A DNA stretch of 19,070 nt, taken from positions 1 to 19,070 of the forward strand of contig JANWHL010000115.1 in assembly GCA_025450405.1 (NCBI GenBank). The letters run 5' to 3'. The position numbers and the translations under genes are program-made. Within the stretch, counting starts at the first letter, position 1; each line of letters opens with the position of its first letter. Of this stretch, positions 12,781 through 19,070 are shown in pieces. This stretch comes from Ktedonobacterales bacterium (lineage in GTDB: Bacteria; Chloroflexota; Ktedonobacteria; Ktedonobacterales; JADMIN01). The notes below the pieces were generated by a model. That model was not told the origin of the DNA and searched no databases. It saw only the letters and a list, made by a program, of their open reading frames with translations.

Positions 12781-15720
12781 CTACGTGCTGGCGTCGAGCG
12801 CGTATTCGATCTGGGCGGCGTACAGGCGCTCGCCCAGCGGCCGGAGGATCGCCAGCGCCCGGCGATGCCGTTCGCGAGCCTGATTGGTGTCACCAATGCC
12901 GGTGTGAAGCTGACCGAGGGTATAGAGCACCTTGGCCTCGGTGTAAGGAGCCGGCAGGTCCCGAGCGAGGGCCAGCGCCTCCTCCAGTGCGGCCTCGGCG
13001 TCCTTCCAGCGGTGCTGGCCCATCTCGACCATAGACCCCACGCGGAGCGCATTCGCCAGCAGCGGCGCCATATTCCCCGCCCTGGCCCCCGCGACGGCCT
13101 GGCGTGCCGCGGCGCCCGCTGGCTCGATCTCGCCGCGCTCCAAGTGCGCCCACGCCAGCAGCGGGAGCAGGAGCATCAGGTCGCGCTCGCCGGCCGCGGC
13201 GCTGTCGAGCAGAGTCGCGAGCCGCGCATGGGCAGCGCTTGCGCGCCCTTGCGCCAGGTCGTGCTCGGCAAGCATGGCGGCCGCCCAGCGCTGGGCCTGG
13301 CGATCGCCGTGGCGCTCGGCGAGGGAGATGGCATCCGTCAGGGCACGCACTCCAAGGTCGTCGTGTCCGCGCGCCAGCGCCAGCATGCCCTTGCCAAGTG
13401 GAGGATAGGGAGCGAAGCGCGAGGCCGTTACTGGCGCGATGATGTTCGCGGCGGCGTCGAAACAGACCCTGGCGTCGTCCCACTCGCCAATCGCGAATGC
13501 CAATTCGCCGCGGCTGAACCACATGAACGAGATGGCAGAAGGATCGCCAAGCCGCTCGGCCATGGTGAACGCGCGCAGGTAGGCGTGCGCGGTGCCTCCG
13601 AAATCGCCCCTGGCGGCGTACGCGGCCCCCAGGCTGTTGAGCGCGCCCCAGAGGATCTTGAGATCACCCACCGCCTCGGCCAGGGGAATCGCCGCATCCA
13701 GTGCGTTTATCGCTTCATCGATCTGGCCGAGCAGGAGCAGCGCGTTGCCGCGACGGCGCTCCGCACGTACGAGCAGGTCGTTTGCGCGCGCCGCGCGCGC
13801 GAGGTCGGCGCCGCGCGTCGCCGCCGCGAGCGCCGCCATGTTCTGATTGCTCGCGTTCAGGAGAGTGGCCAGCGCGATATACAGGCTGGCGAGGGCGGCC
13901 GGGGAGAGACCGCGGGTCTCAAGCGCGCGCGACTCGGTCCGGAGCCAGGCGATGCCTTCCTCCGGCGTGCCACGCAGCGTGTGGGCTTGGCCAACCTCGG
14001 CCGCCACGCGCGCCATGCCCTCGTCGTCGCCAGCCGCGCGCAGGGCTTCGAGCGCCTCCGCGAGCACCGCCATCGCCTGGTCGTAGCGCGCGCTCGCCAT
14101 GAGAACCGCGGCGAGGTGCTCGCGGGCCGCCGTAGCCGCCGCGGCACGACCCAGACGGTCCAGGTAGGTGATGAGTTCGCGATCGTGGCGCTCCGCGTCG
14201 CCATAGGCATAAACGGCGAGGGCGCGATCGGCCGCGCGCTCCAGGTAGACAACGGCACGATCGAGGTCGCCCGCGCGCGCGAAATGGTCGGCAACCAGCT
14301 CCGCTGGTGGCTCGCCCGCGGCGGCCTCGAGGGCGAGGGCGATACGGCGGTGAAATGCCGCGCGGCGCCCCGCGCTGAGGTCGGCGGCCACCACCTCGGC
14401 GACCAGATCATGCGCGAGGTGGCAGGAATCATTGCCATCTTCGGCCATCAGACGCGCCCGCACGGTGGTGTCCAACGCCTCCAGCCCAGCGACGTCGTCC
14501 TGGTTGCCCGCTACGGCGCCGAGCAGGAGCGCGCGCGGCAGGGCGGTCCCGGCGACCGCGGCGGCGGCCACCAAATCGCGCGCTAGCCGCGGCATGGCGG
14601 CCACTCGTTGGCGAATGGTCTCGGCGACGTCCCAGGGAATCGCGTCGCTTGATCGCACCGCTTCGGAATCGGGGGCTCCCGCGCGGAGCGCTTGAGCGCA
14701 ATTGACGAGGTAGAAAGGGATGCCACCCGTGCGACGCAAAAGTCCGTCGCGCACGGTGGATGCGGCAGCCGTGCCCGCGAGCAACGTGTCGAGCAACTGC
14801 GCGGCGTCGGCTGGTGCCAGCGGCTCGATCGCGGCACGCCGCGCGACGCCTTCGCGAACCAGGTCCAGGAGCGTGCCTGGCAGCGGGTCGCGCGAGCTGA
14901 CCGCGGTGTCGCGATACGCTCCCAGGATGCGGAGCGATCCGTCTGGGGACGAGCGCGCCAGGCTCGCGAGCAAGTCGATCGCATCGGCGCCGGTCCACTG
15001 GAGGTCGTCGAGGATGAGCAGTGTGCCAGCTGGTCCCGACACGTTCCCCAGGAAGCGCGCGACGGCGGCGAACATCAGCCGGCGCTCCTGTTCGGGAGGC
15101 AGCGTCCAGCCTGAGAGCGGCGCGTCCATCATCTCGCCAAGCTCTGGCAACAGGCGCTGGAGCCAGCCGCAGCCGTCAAGGTCCGCGCGCAACTGTGCCA
15201 GCGGCTGCCCGCGAACTCGGTGCTCAAGAGCTTCGAGGATGGGCGCGTAGAGTTCGCGACCACTGCCGCGGTGGCATGCGCCGGAAAGCACCGCGCAACC
15301 CGCGCGCGCCGCCAAATGCGCGCTTTCGCGGAGGAGCCGTGTCTTGCCGATGCCGGGTTCCCCGACGAGCAGCAGCACTGGCGGACCGTCGCCCGCCACA
15401 TGCCGCTCCAGTTGGGCGATTTCGCGCGCACGACCGACCAGGCGCGGGATGGTGGTGTCGTGTTTGCCGCCAGGGGTTGGGCGGTGCGTCTGGCCGCGAA
15501 TGGTCGCCAGCAGCGTTTCGCGGTCCGTGGGCGCGATGGCTAGGGCGTCGGCAATTAGCTCGACAGTGGTAGGGATTGGCGTGCGCTCGCCGCGCTCGAG
15601 CTGGCTGACATAGCTAACACTAAAGCCCGCGCGCTCAGCCAGTGCCGCTTGAGAAAGCCGTGCGAGTCGGCGGTGACGTTTGAGGAGCGCGCCAAACGTG
15701 AGAGGCTGGACGGTCGCCAT
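12781..15720 (-). CDS. XRE-HTH / AAA ATPase / TPR regulator (STAND-like)
   Basis: This 979-residue protein starts with an XRE helix-turn-helix (~8-65; LSQAALAERAGFSVSYVSQL). A NACHT/AAA-type ATPase module follows, with Walker A GEPGIGKT (120-127) and Walker B LLILDDLQW (Asp238, Asp239). The C-terminal half is alpha-helical and repeat-like (ALNSLGAAYAARGDF, VLYTLGQLHTGIGD), that is, tetratricopeptide repeats. Proteins of this plan are ATP-controlled transcriptional switches sensing a ligand or partner through the repeats; the target here is unknown. The frame is open up to 16062, but ATG 15720 is chosen because GAAGGTGG precedes it, the HTH begins at once, and a TATAAT promoter lies at 15844-15839 inside the longer frame. 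It is upstream of, and on the same strand as, the TerC gene but separated from it by 202 bases with a separate promoter. Confidence 0.88.
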   Translation of the reverse strand: MATVQPLTFGALLKRHRRLARLSQAALAERAGFSVSYVSQLERGERTPIPTTVELIADALAIAPTDRETLLATIRGQTHRPTPGGKHDTTIPRLVGRAREIAQLERHVAGDGPPVLLLVGEPGIGKTRLLRESAHLAARAGCAVLSGACHRGSGRELYAPILEALEHRVRGQPLAQLRADLDGCGWLQRLLPELGEMMDAPLSGWTLPPEQERRLMFAAVARFLGNVSGPAGTLLILDDLQWTGADAIDLLASLARSSPDGSLRILGAYRDTAVSSRDPLPGTLLDLVREGVARRAAIEPLAPADAAQLLDTLLAGTAAASTVRDGLLRRTGGIPFYLVNCAQALRAGAPDSEAVRSSDAIPWDVAETIRQRVAAMPRLARDLVAAAAVAGTALPRALLLGAVAGNQDDVAGLEALDTTVRARLMAEDGNDSCHLAHDLVAEVVAADLSAGRRAAFHRRIALALEAAAGEPPAELVADHFARAGDLDRAVVYLERAADRALAVYAYGDAERHDRELITYLDRLGRAAAATAAREHLAAVLMASARYDQAMAVLAEALEALRAAGDDEGMARVAAEVGQAHTLRGTPEEGIAWLRTESRALETRGLSPAALASLYIALATLLNASNQNMAALAAATRGADLARAARANDLLVRAERRRGNALLLLGQIDEAINALDAAIPLAEAVGDLKILWGALNSLGAAYAARGDFGGTAHAYLRAFTMAERLGDPSAISFMWFSRGELAFAIGEWDDARVCFDAAANIIAPVTASRFAPYPPLGKGMLALARGHDDLGVRALTDAISLAERHGDRQAQRWAAAMLAEHDLAQGRASAAHARLATLLDSAAAGERDLMLLLPLLAWAHLERGEIEPAGAAARQAVAGARAGNMAPLLANALRVGSMVEMGQHRWKDAEAALEEALALARDLPAPYTEAKVLYTLGQLHTGIGDTNQARERHRRALAILRPLGERLYAAQIEYALDAST

Positions 15721-15838
15721 GGCGTTGCCCACCTTCGCGAGATCACCGCGCGTGGATGCCTGCTGCGACCAGAGGCACGTGTCGCGCCAATGCCAGGGCT
15801 CGCGCCCGGTTAGAGGATGGTGGTCGCGAATCGCTGCC

Positions 15839-15844
15839 ATTATA
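15839..15844 (-). promoter_or_regulatory. Candidate -10 for the XRE-AAA-TPR gene
   Basis: A perfect TATAAT is read on the minus strand at 15844-15839, about 120 bases before the chosen start at 15720. No good -35 is seen at 16-18 bases, and no phased CTCAG units precede it, so this promoter is not part of the shared architecture. Confidence 0.45.
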
Positions 15845-16145
15845 GCATCGCCGAACGCCGCAATATCATCGCCGGGCGCGGGAAAGCGGCGCCCGCGCAC
15901 GGCGGTCAGGAGTGCCGGTTGGCGGCGCCAGAGGCATCGATCCAGGTGCGCGACGACGCGGAGGCGGAAACCCGGAGGGATTCCCGAAGTTGGAGACGCA
16001 TGCGGAGAGAGTGCGAGTCCCTGTGTGAGTTGTGCGTGGTGTTTGCGCGGTCGTGCGGGCACACTGGAGACATGTCAGCCTCCAAGGGCGATGGCCCTAC
16101 ATTAGGGCGATCCCGCGGAGCTGAAGAGCCAGGAGGGATGTGGCC
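15845..16145. other. Intergenic region between divergent genes
   Basis: Apart from the TATAAT just outside its left edge, this 301-base stretch holds only a possible -10 (TACATT, 16098-16103) for the small plus-strand gene at 16146. I see no gene or phased operator in it. The minus-strand frame that runs through it is Arg/Pro-rich and does not continue the regulator's domain structure. Confidence 0.4.
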
Positions 16146-16376
16146 ATGATGAATCTGTACTCCGACACCTCTCTGGTGACCGCGCGACGGCGCGACCTGC
16201 TGGCCGAGGCCGAGCACGACCGGCTGGCGGCGGCGGCCATGGCCGGCAAGCCCACCCTGTATCACCGTCTGCTGACGCGCGTTGGCCGCGTCCTGCGCGC
16301 CCCGTACGCGCGCCTGGTGACGCCCGGCCAGCCAGTGGCGACGGCGCGCATGACGCTGAGCGCGCATCACCAATAA
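16146..16376 (+). CDS. Small basic protein of unknown function
   Basis: This encodes 76 residues. ATG 16146 (or 16149) has the excellent SD AGGAGGG at 16131-16137, 8 bases away. The sequence MMNLYSDTSLVTARRRDLLAEAEHDRLAAAA looks like a short disordered start followed by an amphipathic helix. A Tyr/Leu/Arg-rich middle (YHRLLTRVGRVLRAPYARL) follows, with no membrane segment. I do not recognise a family. The SD, the coherent amino-acid composition and the isolation between intergenic stretches support it as a real gene. A 17-bp tandem repeat begins directly after its TAA. Confidence 0.6.
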   Translation: MMNLYSDTSLVTARRRDLLAEAEHDRLAAAAMAGKPTLYHRLLTRVGRVLRAPYARLVTPGQPVATARMTLSAHHQ

Positions 16377-16416
16377 GCGTATTCAACCAGTGGGCGTATT
16401 CAACCAGTGGGCGTAT
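16377..16416. repeat. 17-bp tandem repeat, 2.4 copies
   Basis: GCGTATTCAACCAGTGG occurs at 16377-16393 and again at 16394-16410, and a third copy begins GCGTAT (16411-16416) before diverging. It starts on the base after the stop of the 76-residue gene and is not coding on the plus strand. It may vary in copy number between strains. Confidence 0.9.
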
Positions 16417-16608
16417 CCGGCACGTCGAGTTCGACAAGCGAAAACGGACCCGCGGAACCATCACTCGTGCGGTTTATGCTTCGCCTCTTGACGCGCTCTA
16501 GGCGCTCACATTGGTCGCCACTGGCTCGTCGGCTTGCGGCTGGAAATAAGGCGGAACCCGCGCTGTCGCCCGGCGTTCGCTTGCGGGCAGCCGTGTGGTC
16601 TCGAATGG

Positions 16609-16614
16609 TATAGT
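16609..16614 (+). promoter_or_regulatory. Candidate -10 for the cNMP-domain gene
   Basis: TATAGT lies about 60 bases before the start of the cyclic-nucleotide-domain gene. No convincing -35 is seen. The stretch 16417-16673 otherwise holds no gene I can support. Confidence 0.35.
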
Positions 16615-16673
16615 GCGCGGAGTGACGCCGCGGCCGGCGGTGGCGCTGGCCGCGGTTGAGTTTGTACCGGACG

Positions 16674-17108
16674 ATGCGCATGTATGAGGACATCCTGGCA
16701 CGCGTGCCGCTGTTCGCGGATCTGCCGCGGCGGGAGCTCAAACGCATCGGCGAAACCTGCGTCGCGCGTGAATGCCCCGCTGGCGTCGATCTGGTGCGCG
16801 AAGGCGACTCCGGCGTCCGGTTGTTCATCATCCGCGAGGGCCGCGCGCGAGTGGTTCACCGGCATATAGATGGGTCGGAGCACGAGCTGGCCGCTCTGGG
16901 TCCTGGGGAGGTCTTCGGCGAAATGGCGCTGCTTGACGAGCAGGCGCGGTCGGCCACGGTTACCGCGCTCGAACCCACCAGCGTCCTCGTCCTCAATTTC
17001 TGGGACTTTCGCGCGATGTTACTCGAATCGCCCGAGATTGCGATCAAACTGCTTACGGTGTTGAGCCGCCGGCTGCGCGCGGCCGAGCAGCGGGAACGCC
17101 ACCTCTAA
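16674..17108 (+). CDS. Stand-alone cyclic nucleotide-binding domain protein
   Basis: This encodes 144 residues if started at ATG 16674; ATG 16680 and TTG 16656 are alternatives and none has a strong SD. The whole protein is one CRP-type beta-roll: VPLFADLPRRELKRIGE (N-terminal helices), CPAGVDLVREGDSG, then the phosphate-binding cassette with FGEMALLDEQARSATVTA, where the Glu and Arg that contact cAMP in CRP are present. An amphipathic C-helix (LTVLSRRLRAAEQRERHL) ends it. There is no helix-turn-helix, so unlike CRP/FNR it should not bind DNA directly. It may act as a partner protein or dimeric ligand sensor. No effector domain lies next to it. Confidence 0.85.
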   Translation: MRMYEDILARVPLFADLPRRELKRIGETCVARECPAGVDLVREGDSGVRLFIIREGRARVVHRHIDGSEHELAALGPGEVFGEMALLDEQARSATVTALEPTSVLVLNFWDFRAMLLESPEIAIKLLTVLSRRLRAAEQRERHL

Positions 17109-17203
17109 TACTCGCATGGCCTCGCGCGGCAACCGGCGGCGAGCGCGATGAAGCAGGGACTCACCGCCGAAGGCGCTCATCTAGTTCGACACCAACAGTT
17201 GAG

Positions 17204-17398
17204 TCATGAAGAGGATTCACGGCGCTTGGCCACGAGTTGCAGCCAGACACGCGGCACCTCGCGCATATCGAGTTCTCGTGCAGCTTCCGCCGCCGCACAT
17301 TCGAGGGCGTCGGCACCGACCGCGGTAGGAATGCCGGGCAGCGCCCCTTCAATGAAGCGCCGGTAGCGCCCAATATCCTGGACCGCCCGGATGGGCAT
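17204..17398 (-). CDS. Small soluble protein of unknown function
   Basis: This encodes 64 residues. ATG 17398 is chosen because a near-perfect SD (AAGGAGGTGG) lies 7 bases before it; the frame is open to 17437 but without such a site. The sequence starts MPIRAVQDIGRYRRFIEGAL and continues with a helical Ala/Glu-rich part (DALECAAAEAAREL) and PRVWLQLVAKRRES. No membrane segment, metal motif or known family is seen. It follows the 81-residue gene on the same strand after 79 bases and is probably co-transcribed with it. Confidence 0.6.
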   Translation of the reverse strand: MPIRAVQDIGRYRRFIEGALPGIPTAVGADALECAAAEAARELDMREVPRVWLQLVAKRRESSS

Positions 17399-17477
17399 CA
17401 AGGCCACCTCCTTGTTCACGCCGTGCGCTTGCCACACCCTGTCCAGCAGGTGAACTATGGGGGTCTTCTTTCATCTT

Positions 17478-17723
17478 TCATCGTGCGTCTGTTGTCACGG
17501 GCCACGGATTGGTGGGCGCGCGGTACGTAATGACCAGATGTTCCGGGCGCCGTCTGAAAAACGCCAGGGTACTCATGGCGGAGCCACGCCGCGCCAAGCC
17601 AGTCGTGGCCGAGACCGTGTAGCCCGTTCGAGCGTACAGCTGGCGGGCGTCCTTGCGGAACGCTCTGGCCGACGTGTACTCGCGCATGATCAGCTGTGAT
17701 GGCTGGGTAGATGTCGCGTCCAT
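17478..17723 (-). CDS. Small basic protein of unknown function
   Basis: This encodes 81 residues from ATG 17723, preceded by AAGGAA with 8 bases spacing. After a short polar start the core reads YTSARAFRKDARQLYARTGY, TVSATTGLARRG, and ends FFRRRPEHLVITYRAP. This alternation of a helix with beta-like strands and a terminal VITYR resembles short uncharacterised proteins that carry a YxSxxxFxxDAxxL pattern; I cannot name the family. The SD lies within an 11-bp palindrome (AAGGA-T-TCCTT, 17727-17737), so a small hairpin could limit ribosome access. It is the first gene of a probable two-gene unit with the 64-residue gene. Confidence 0.65.
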   Translation of the reverse strand: MDATSTQPSQLIMREYTSARAFRKDARQLYARTGYTVSATTGLARRGSAMSTLAFFRRRPEHLVITYRAPTNPWPVTTDAR

Positions 17724-17877
17724 CGGAAGGATTCCTTACTTGTGAAACTGGAATGGGCTGGAAGCTGATAGCGGTTAGTAACAGCGGCGACTTTGCCCAC
17801 CGCGGTCCGGTCGGCTTGCCGTACGCCGTTCAACGGCACCCGGGCGCGATTGCCTGAGCAGTGTGGGTACAACTCGA

Positions 17878-18102
17878 TCAGCGAGACATGGTCCCCGCCC
17901 AGCACCTGTCGTCCTCGGCCCTCTTCAGAATGGTGGGGCCCACTCCAGCGTCGCGCTCGTGGTCTCCCGCGTCGTCGTCCCCCTGATCGCGCGCCGGTGC
18001 GGCGACTCCACCATCGTCTTCCCAACGTTGGACGTGCAGGTGAAGGGTGTCCACCGGCTCTGCGGCTTCTGCCGCTTCCTTCGCGTTCCCAACCACTTCC
18101 AT
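17878..18102 (-). CDS. Possible small acidic protein
   Basis: This encodes 74 residues from ATG 18102, with the strong SD AGAAGGGG about 7 bases before it. It reads MEVVGNAKEAAEAAEPVDTL, then HLHVQRWEDDGGVAA and a very acidic stretch (DQGDDDAGDHERDA). No family is recognised. The SD is the main support; overlapping frames on the plus strand are Arg/Pro-rich shadows. It lies between the LapA-domain gene and the 81-residue gene, all on the minus strand, so a loose operon is possible. Confidence 0.4.
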   Translation of the reverse strand: MEVVGNAKEAAEAAEPVDTLHLHVQRWEDDGGVAAPARDQGDDDAGDHERDAGVGPTILKRAEDDRCWAGTMSR

Positions 18103-18203
18103 CGCAGGCCCCTTCTATTGCACACGGTGCGCGAGGAACGCCTAGTCTGCCCCGCCGCCCTGGTGGGCTCTCGTCCCCATGATTCCGCACGACCTCCGAT
18201 TTG

Positions 18204-18773
18204 CTATGGTCGGGGACTAACTGGCTCTTGTCGGGGGAGTGTCTGGTCGGGCAGCGAGCTCTCGGCAGTGTGCGGCTCGTGCACTCCATAGGCAATGTCG
18301 CTCAAACGAATACGCAGCGTGCCGTGCCGCGCGGGCGGGCGCATTACGTCGTCCCGCGCTTTGGACCGCGCGCTGACCGGAGTGCCACCCTGCGGGGCCG
18401 TACTGTGCGCGGCGGCCGCGGTCGTCATCTGGGAGTGTTGCTGGTCACGCTCGGCGGTCACCTGACGCAGTTCCGCCTGGTGCTGAGCGTCCTGCGCGCG
18501 GACCGTCGTCAAGTCTTGCTCGCGGCGGTCCGCCTGACGGGTCAACCGTCCGCTGCGCCACCCGGTGGAGACGCGGCCAGGTACGAAGAGCAGTGCCGCC
18601 AGGAGAAAACCGAGCAGCGCCGCCCCCATCACAACCCACCAGAGGTTGCCCGAGATGGCATAGCCGAGAAAATTGTAGCGCTCGGCGCGGATGTTCTCGA
18701 CCAGAAAGAGGGCGAGGACGATGAACAGGATGACGGCGGGGACATCGATGATGAGAGATCGGAGTCTACGCAT
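18204..18773 (-). CDS. LapA-domain (DUF1049) membrane protein
   Basis: This encodes 189 residues from ATG 18773, preceded by AGGTAGG a few bases away. Two membrane segments are present (~8-27, VPAVILFIVLALFLVEN; ~43-65, WWVVMGAALLGFLLAALLF), with the short conserved loop between them. A predicted coiled coil follows (~74-115; RQADRREQDLTTVRAQDAQ). The C-terminal third is Pro/Arg/Ser-rich and probably disordered. LapA-type proteins are inner-membrane proteins; in E. coli LapA works with LapB in control of lipopolysaccharide assembly, but many Gram-positive and monoderm bacteria have LapA-domain proteins of unknown role, and this one has no LapB beside it. Confidence 0.8.
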   Translation of the reverse strand: MRRLRSLIIDVPAVILFIVLALFLVENIRAERYNFLGYAISGNLWWVVMGAALLGFLLAALLFVPGRVSTGWRSGRLTRQADRREQDLTTVRAQDAQHQAELRQVTAERDQQHSQMTTAAAAHSTAPQGGTPVSARSKARDDVMRPPARHGTLRIRLSDIAYGVHEPHTAESSLPDQTLPRQEPVSPRP

Positions 18774-18922
18774 CTCGTACCTACCTTAACCCACGTCTGG
18801 AACCGTGTGTGCTGGCGACCAGAGCACCGGTCCGCGCACTCCGGTCGGCGGTTGCCGCGCCACGAGTGCTCCTGCCCGGCGCCGTTCATGCGGCACGGCA
18901 ATCAGCGCGCGGAGGGCTGGCA

Positions 18923-18950
18923 AGCATACACCGGAATCAACCGACCGCAA
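18923..18950 (-). promoter_or_regulatory. Candidate sigma70-type promoter for the LapA-domain gene
   Basis: On the minus strand TTGCGG (18950-18945) and TATGCT (18928-18923) are separated by 16 bases. This would give a leader of about 140 bases to the start at 18773. The remaining bases from 18774 to the window end (about 300) show no gene I can support. Confidence 0.4.
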
Positions 18951-19070
18951 ACAGACTCATAGTTTGTACTGCGATGTCGTAGAGATTGCCAACATGACAT
19001 ACCCAGTCAACCGGTGCGGGGCGAGCGGCTGATACGCTGTACCAGACTCTTTCTCTCCACATGGATAATA

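Noticed and set aside
12706..14586. 626-residue open frame on the plus strand
   Set aside because: It is the antisense of the XRE-AAA-TPR gene, rich in Arg/Gly/Ala without domains; long antisense frames are expected at this GC content.
15721..16062. N-terminal extension of the XRE-AAA-TPR protein by 114 residues
   Set aside because: No homologous-looking domain, no SD at 16062, and a TATAAT promoter lies within it.
1..19070. CRISPR array, phage or insertion sequence
   Set aside because: No spaced identical repeats, transposase, integrase or phage structural motifs were seen in any frame.

Overview
The window is high-GC bacterial DNA with tightly spaced genes and strong Shine-Dalgarno (SD) sites. 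It looks chromosomal: housekeeping (dapB-like, a tRNA-Arg), redox (a large FAD/Fe-S dehydrogenase), signal transduction (one response regulator, two histidine kinases, an XRE-AAA-TPR regulator, a lone cyclic-nucleotide domain) and several small membrane or unknown proteins. I see no phage structural genes, insertion sequence or CRISPR array. Gene content and a G-rich intergenic-type repeat suggest Chloroflexota, but this is a guess without any marker gene.

Layout. 1-2.5 kb: the 3' end of an unknown gene, a small membrane protein, a divergent dapB on the minus strand, a decayed higBA toxin-antitoxin locus, and tRNA-Arg(TCT). 2.6-5.9 kb: one long FAD + 4Fe-4S + CCG-domain oxidoreductase with a C-terminal membrane anchor. 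5.8-6.9 kb: two divergent small genes that share a C-terminal motif and form an unrecognised paralogous family. 7.1-11 kb: an OmpR-family response regulator overlapping its kinase, then a convergent second kinase. 11.3-12.6 kb: a small membrane protein and a TerC-family transporter. 12.8-15.7 kb: a 979-residue XRE-AAA-TPR regulator. 16.1-18.8 kb: small genes, a cyclic-nucleotide-binding domain protein and a LapA-domain membrane protein.

The main discovery is a shared promoter architecture. Four intergenic sites (minus strand 6399-6346, minus strand 11093-11040, plus strand 11181-11234, minus strand 12704-12651) each carry four consecutive 11-bp units beginning with a YTCAGG-like hexamer, then exactly 4 bp, then a TAnnnT -10 hexamer. 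Bases 3 and 4 of the hexamer (CA) are the same in all 16 units. A fifth, weaker copy lies before the response regulator gene itself. This is the geometry expected of an OmpR/PhoB-type regulator that replaces a -35 element. The simplest reading is that the regulator encoded at 7146 controls its own operon, the second kinase, the small membrane protein, the TerC transporter and the novel small protein: a locally clustered, previously unnamed envelope or metal-stress regulon. The motif is read directly from the sequence; the identity of the regulator is inference.
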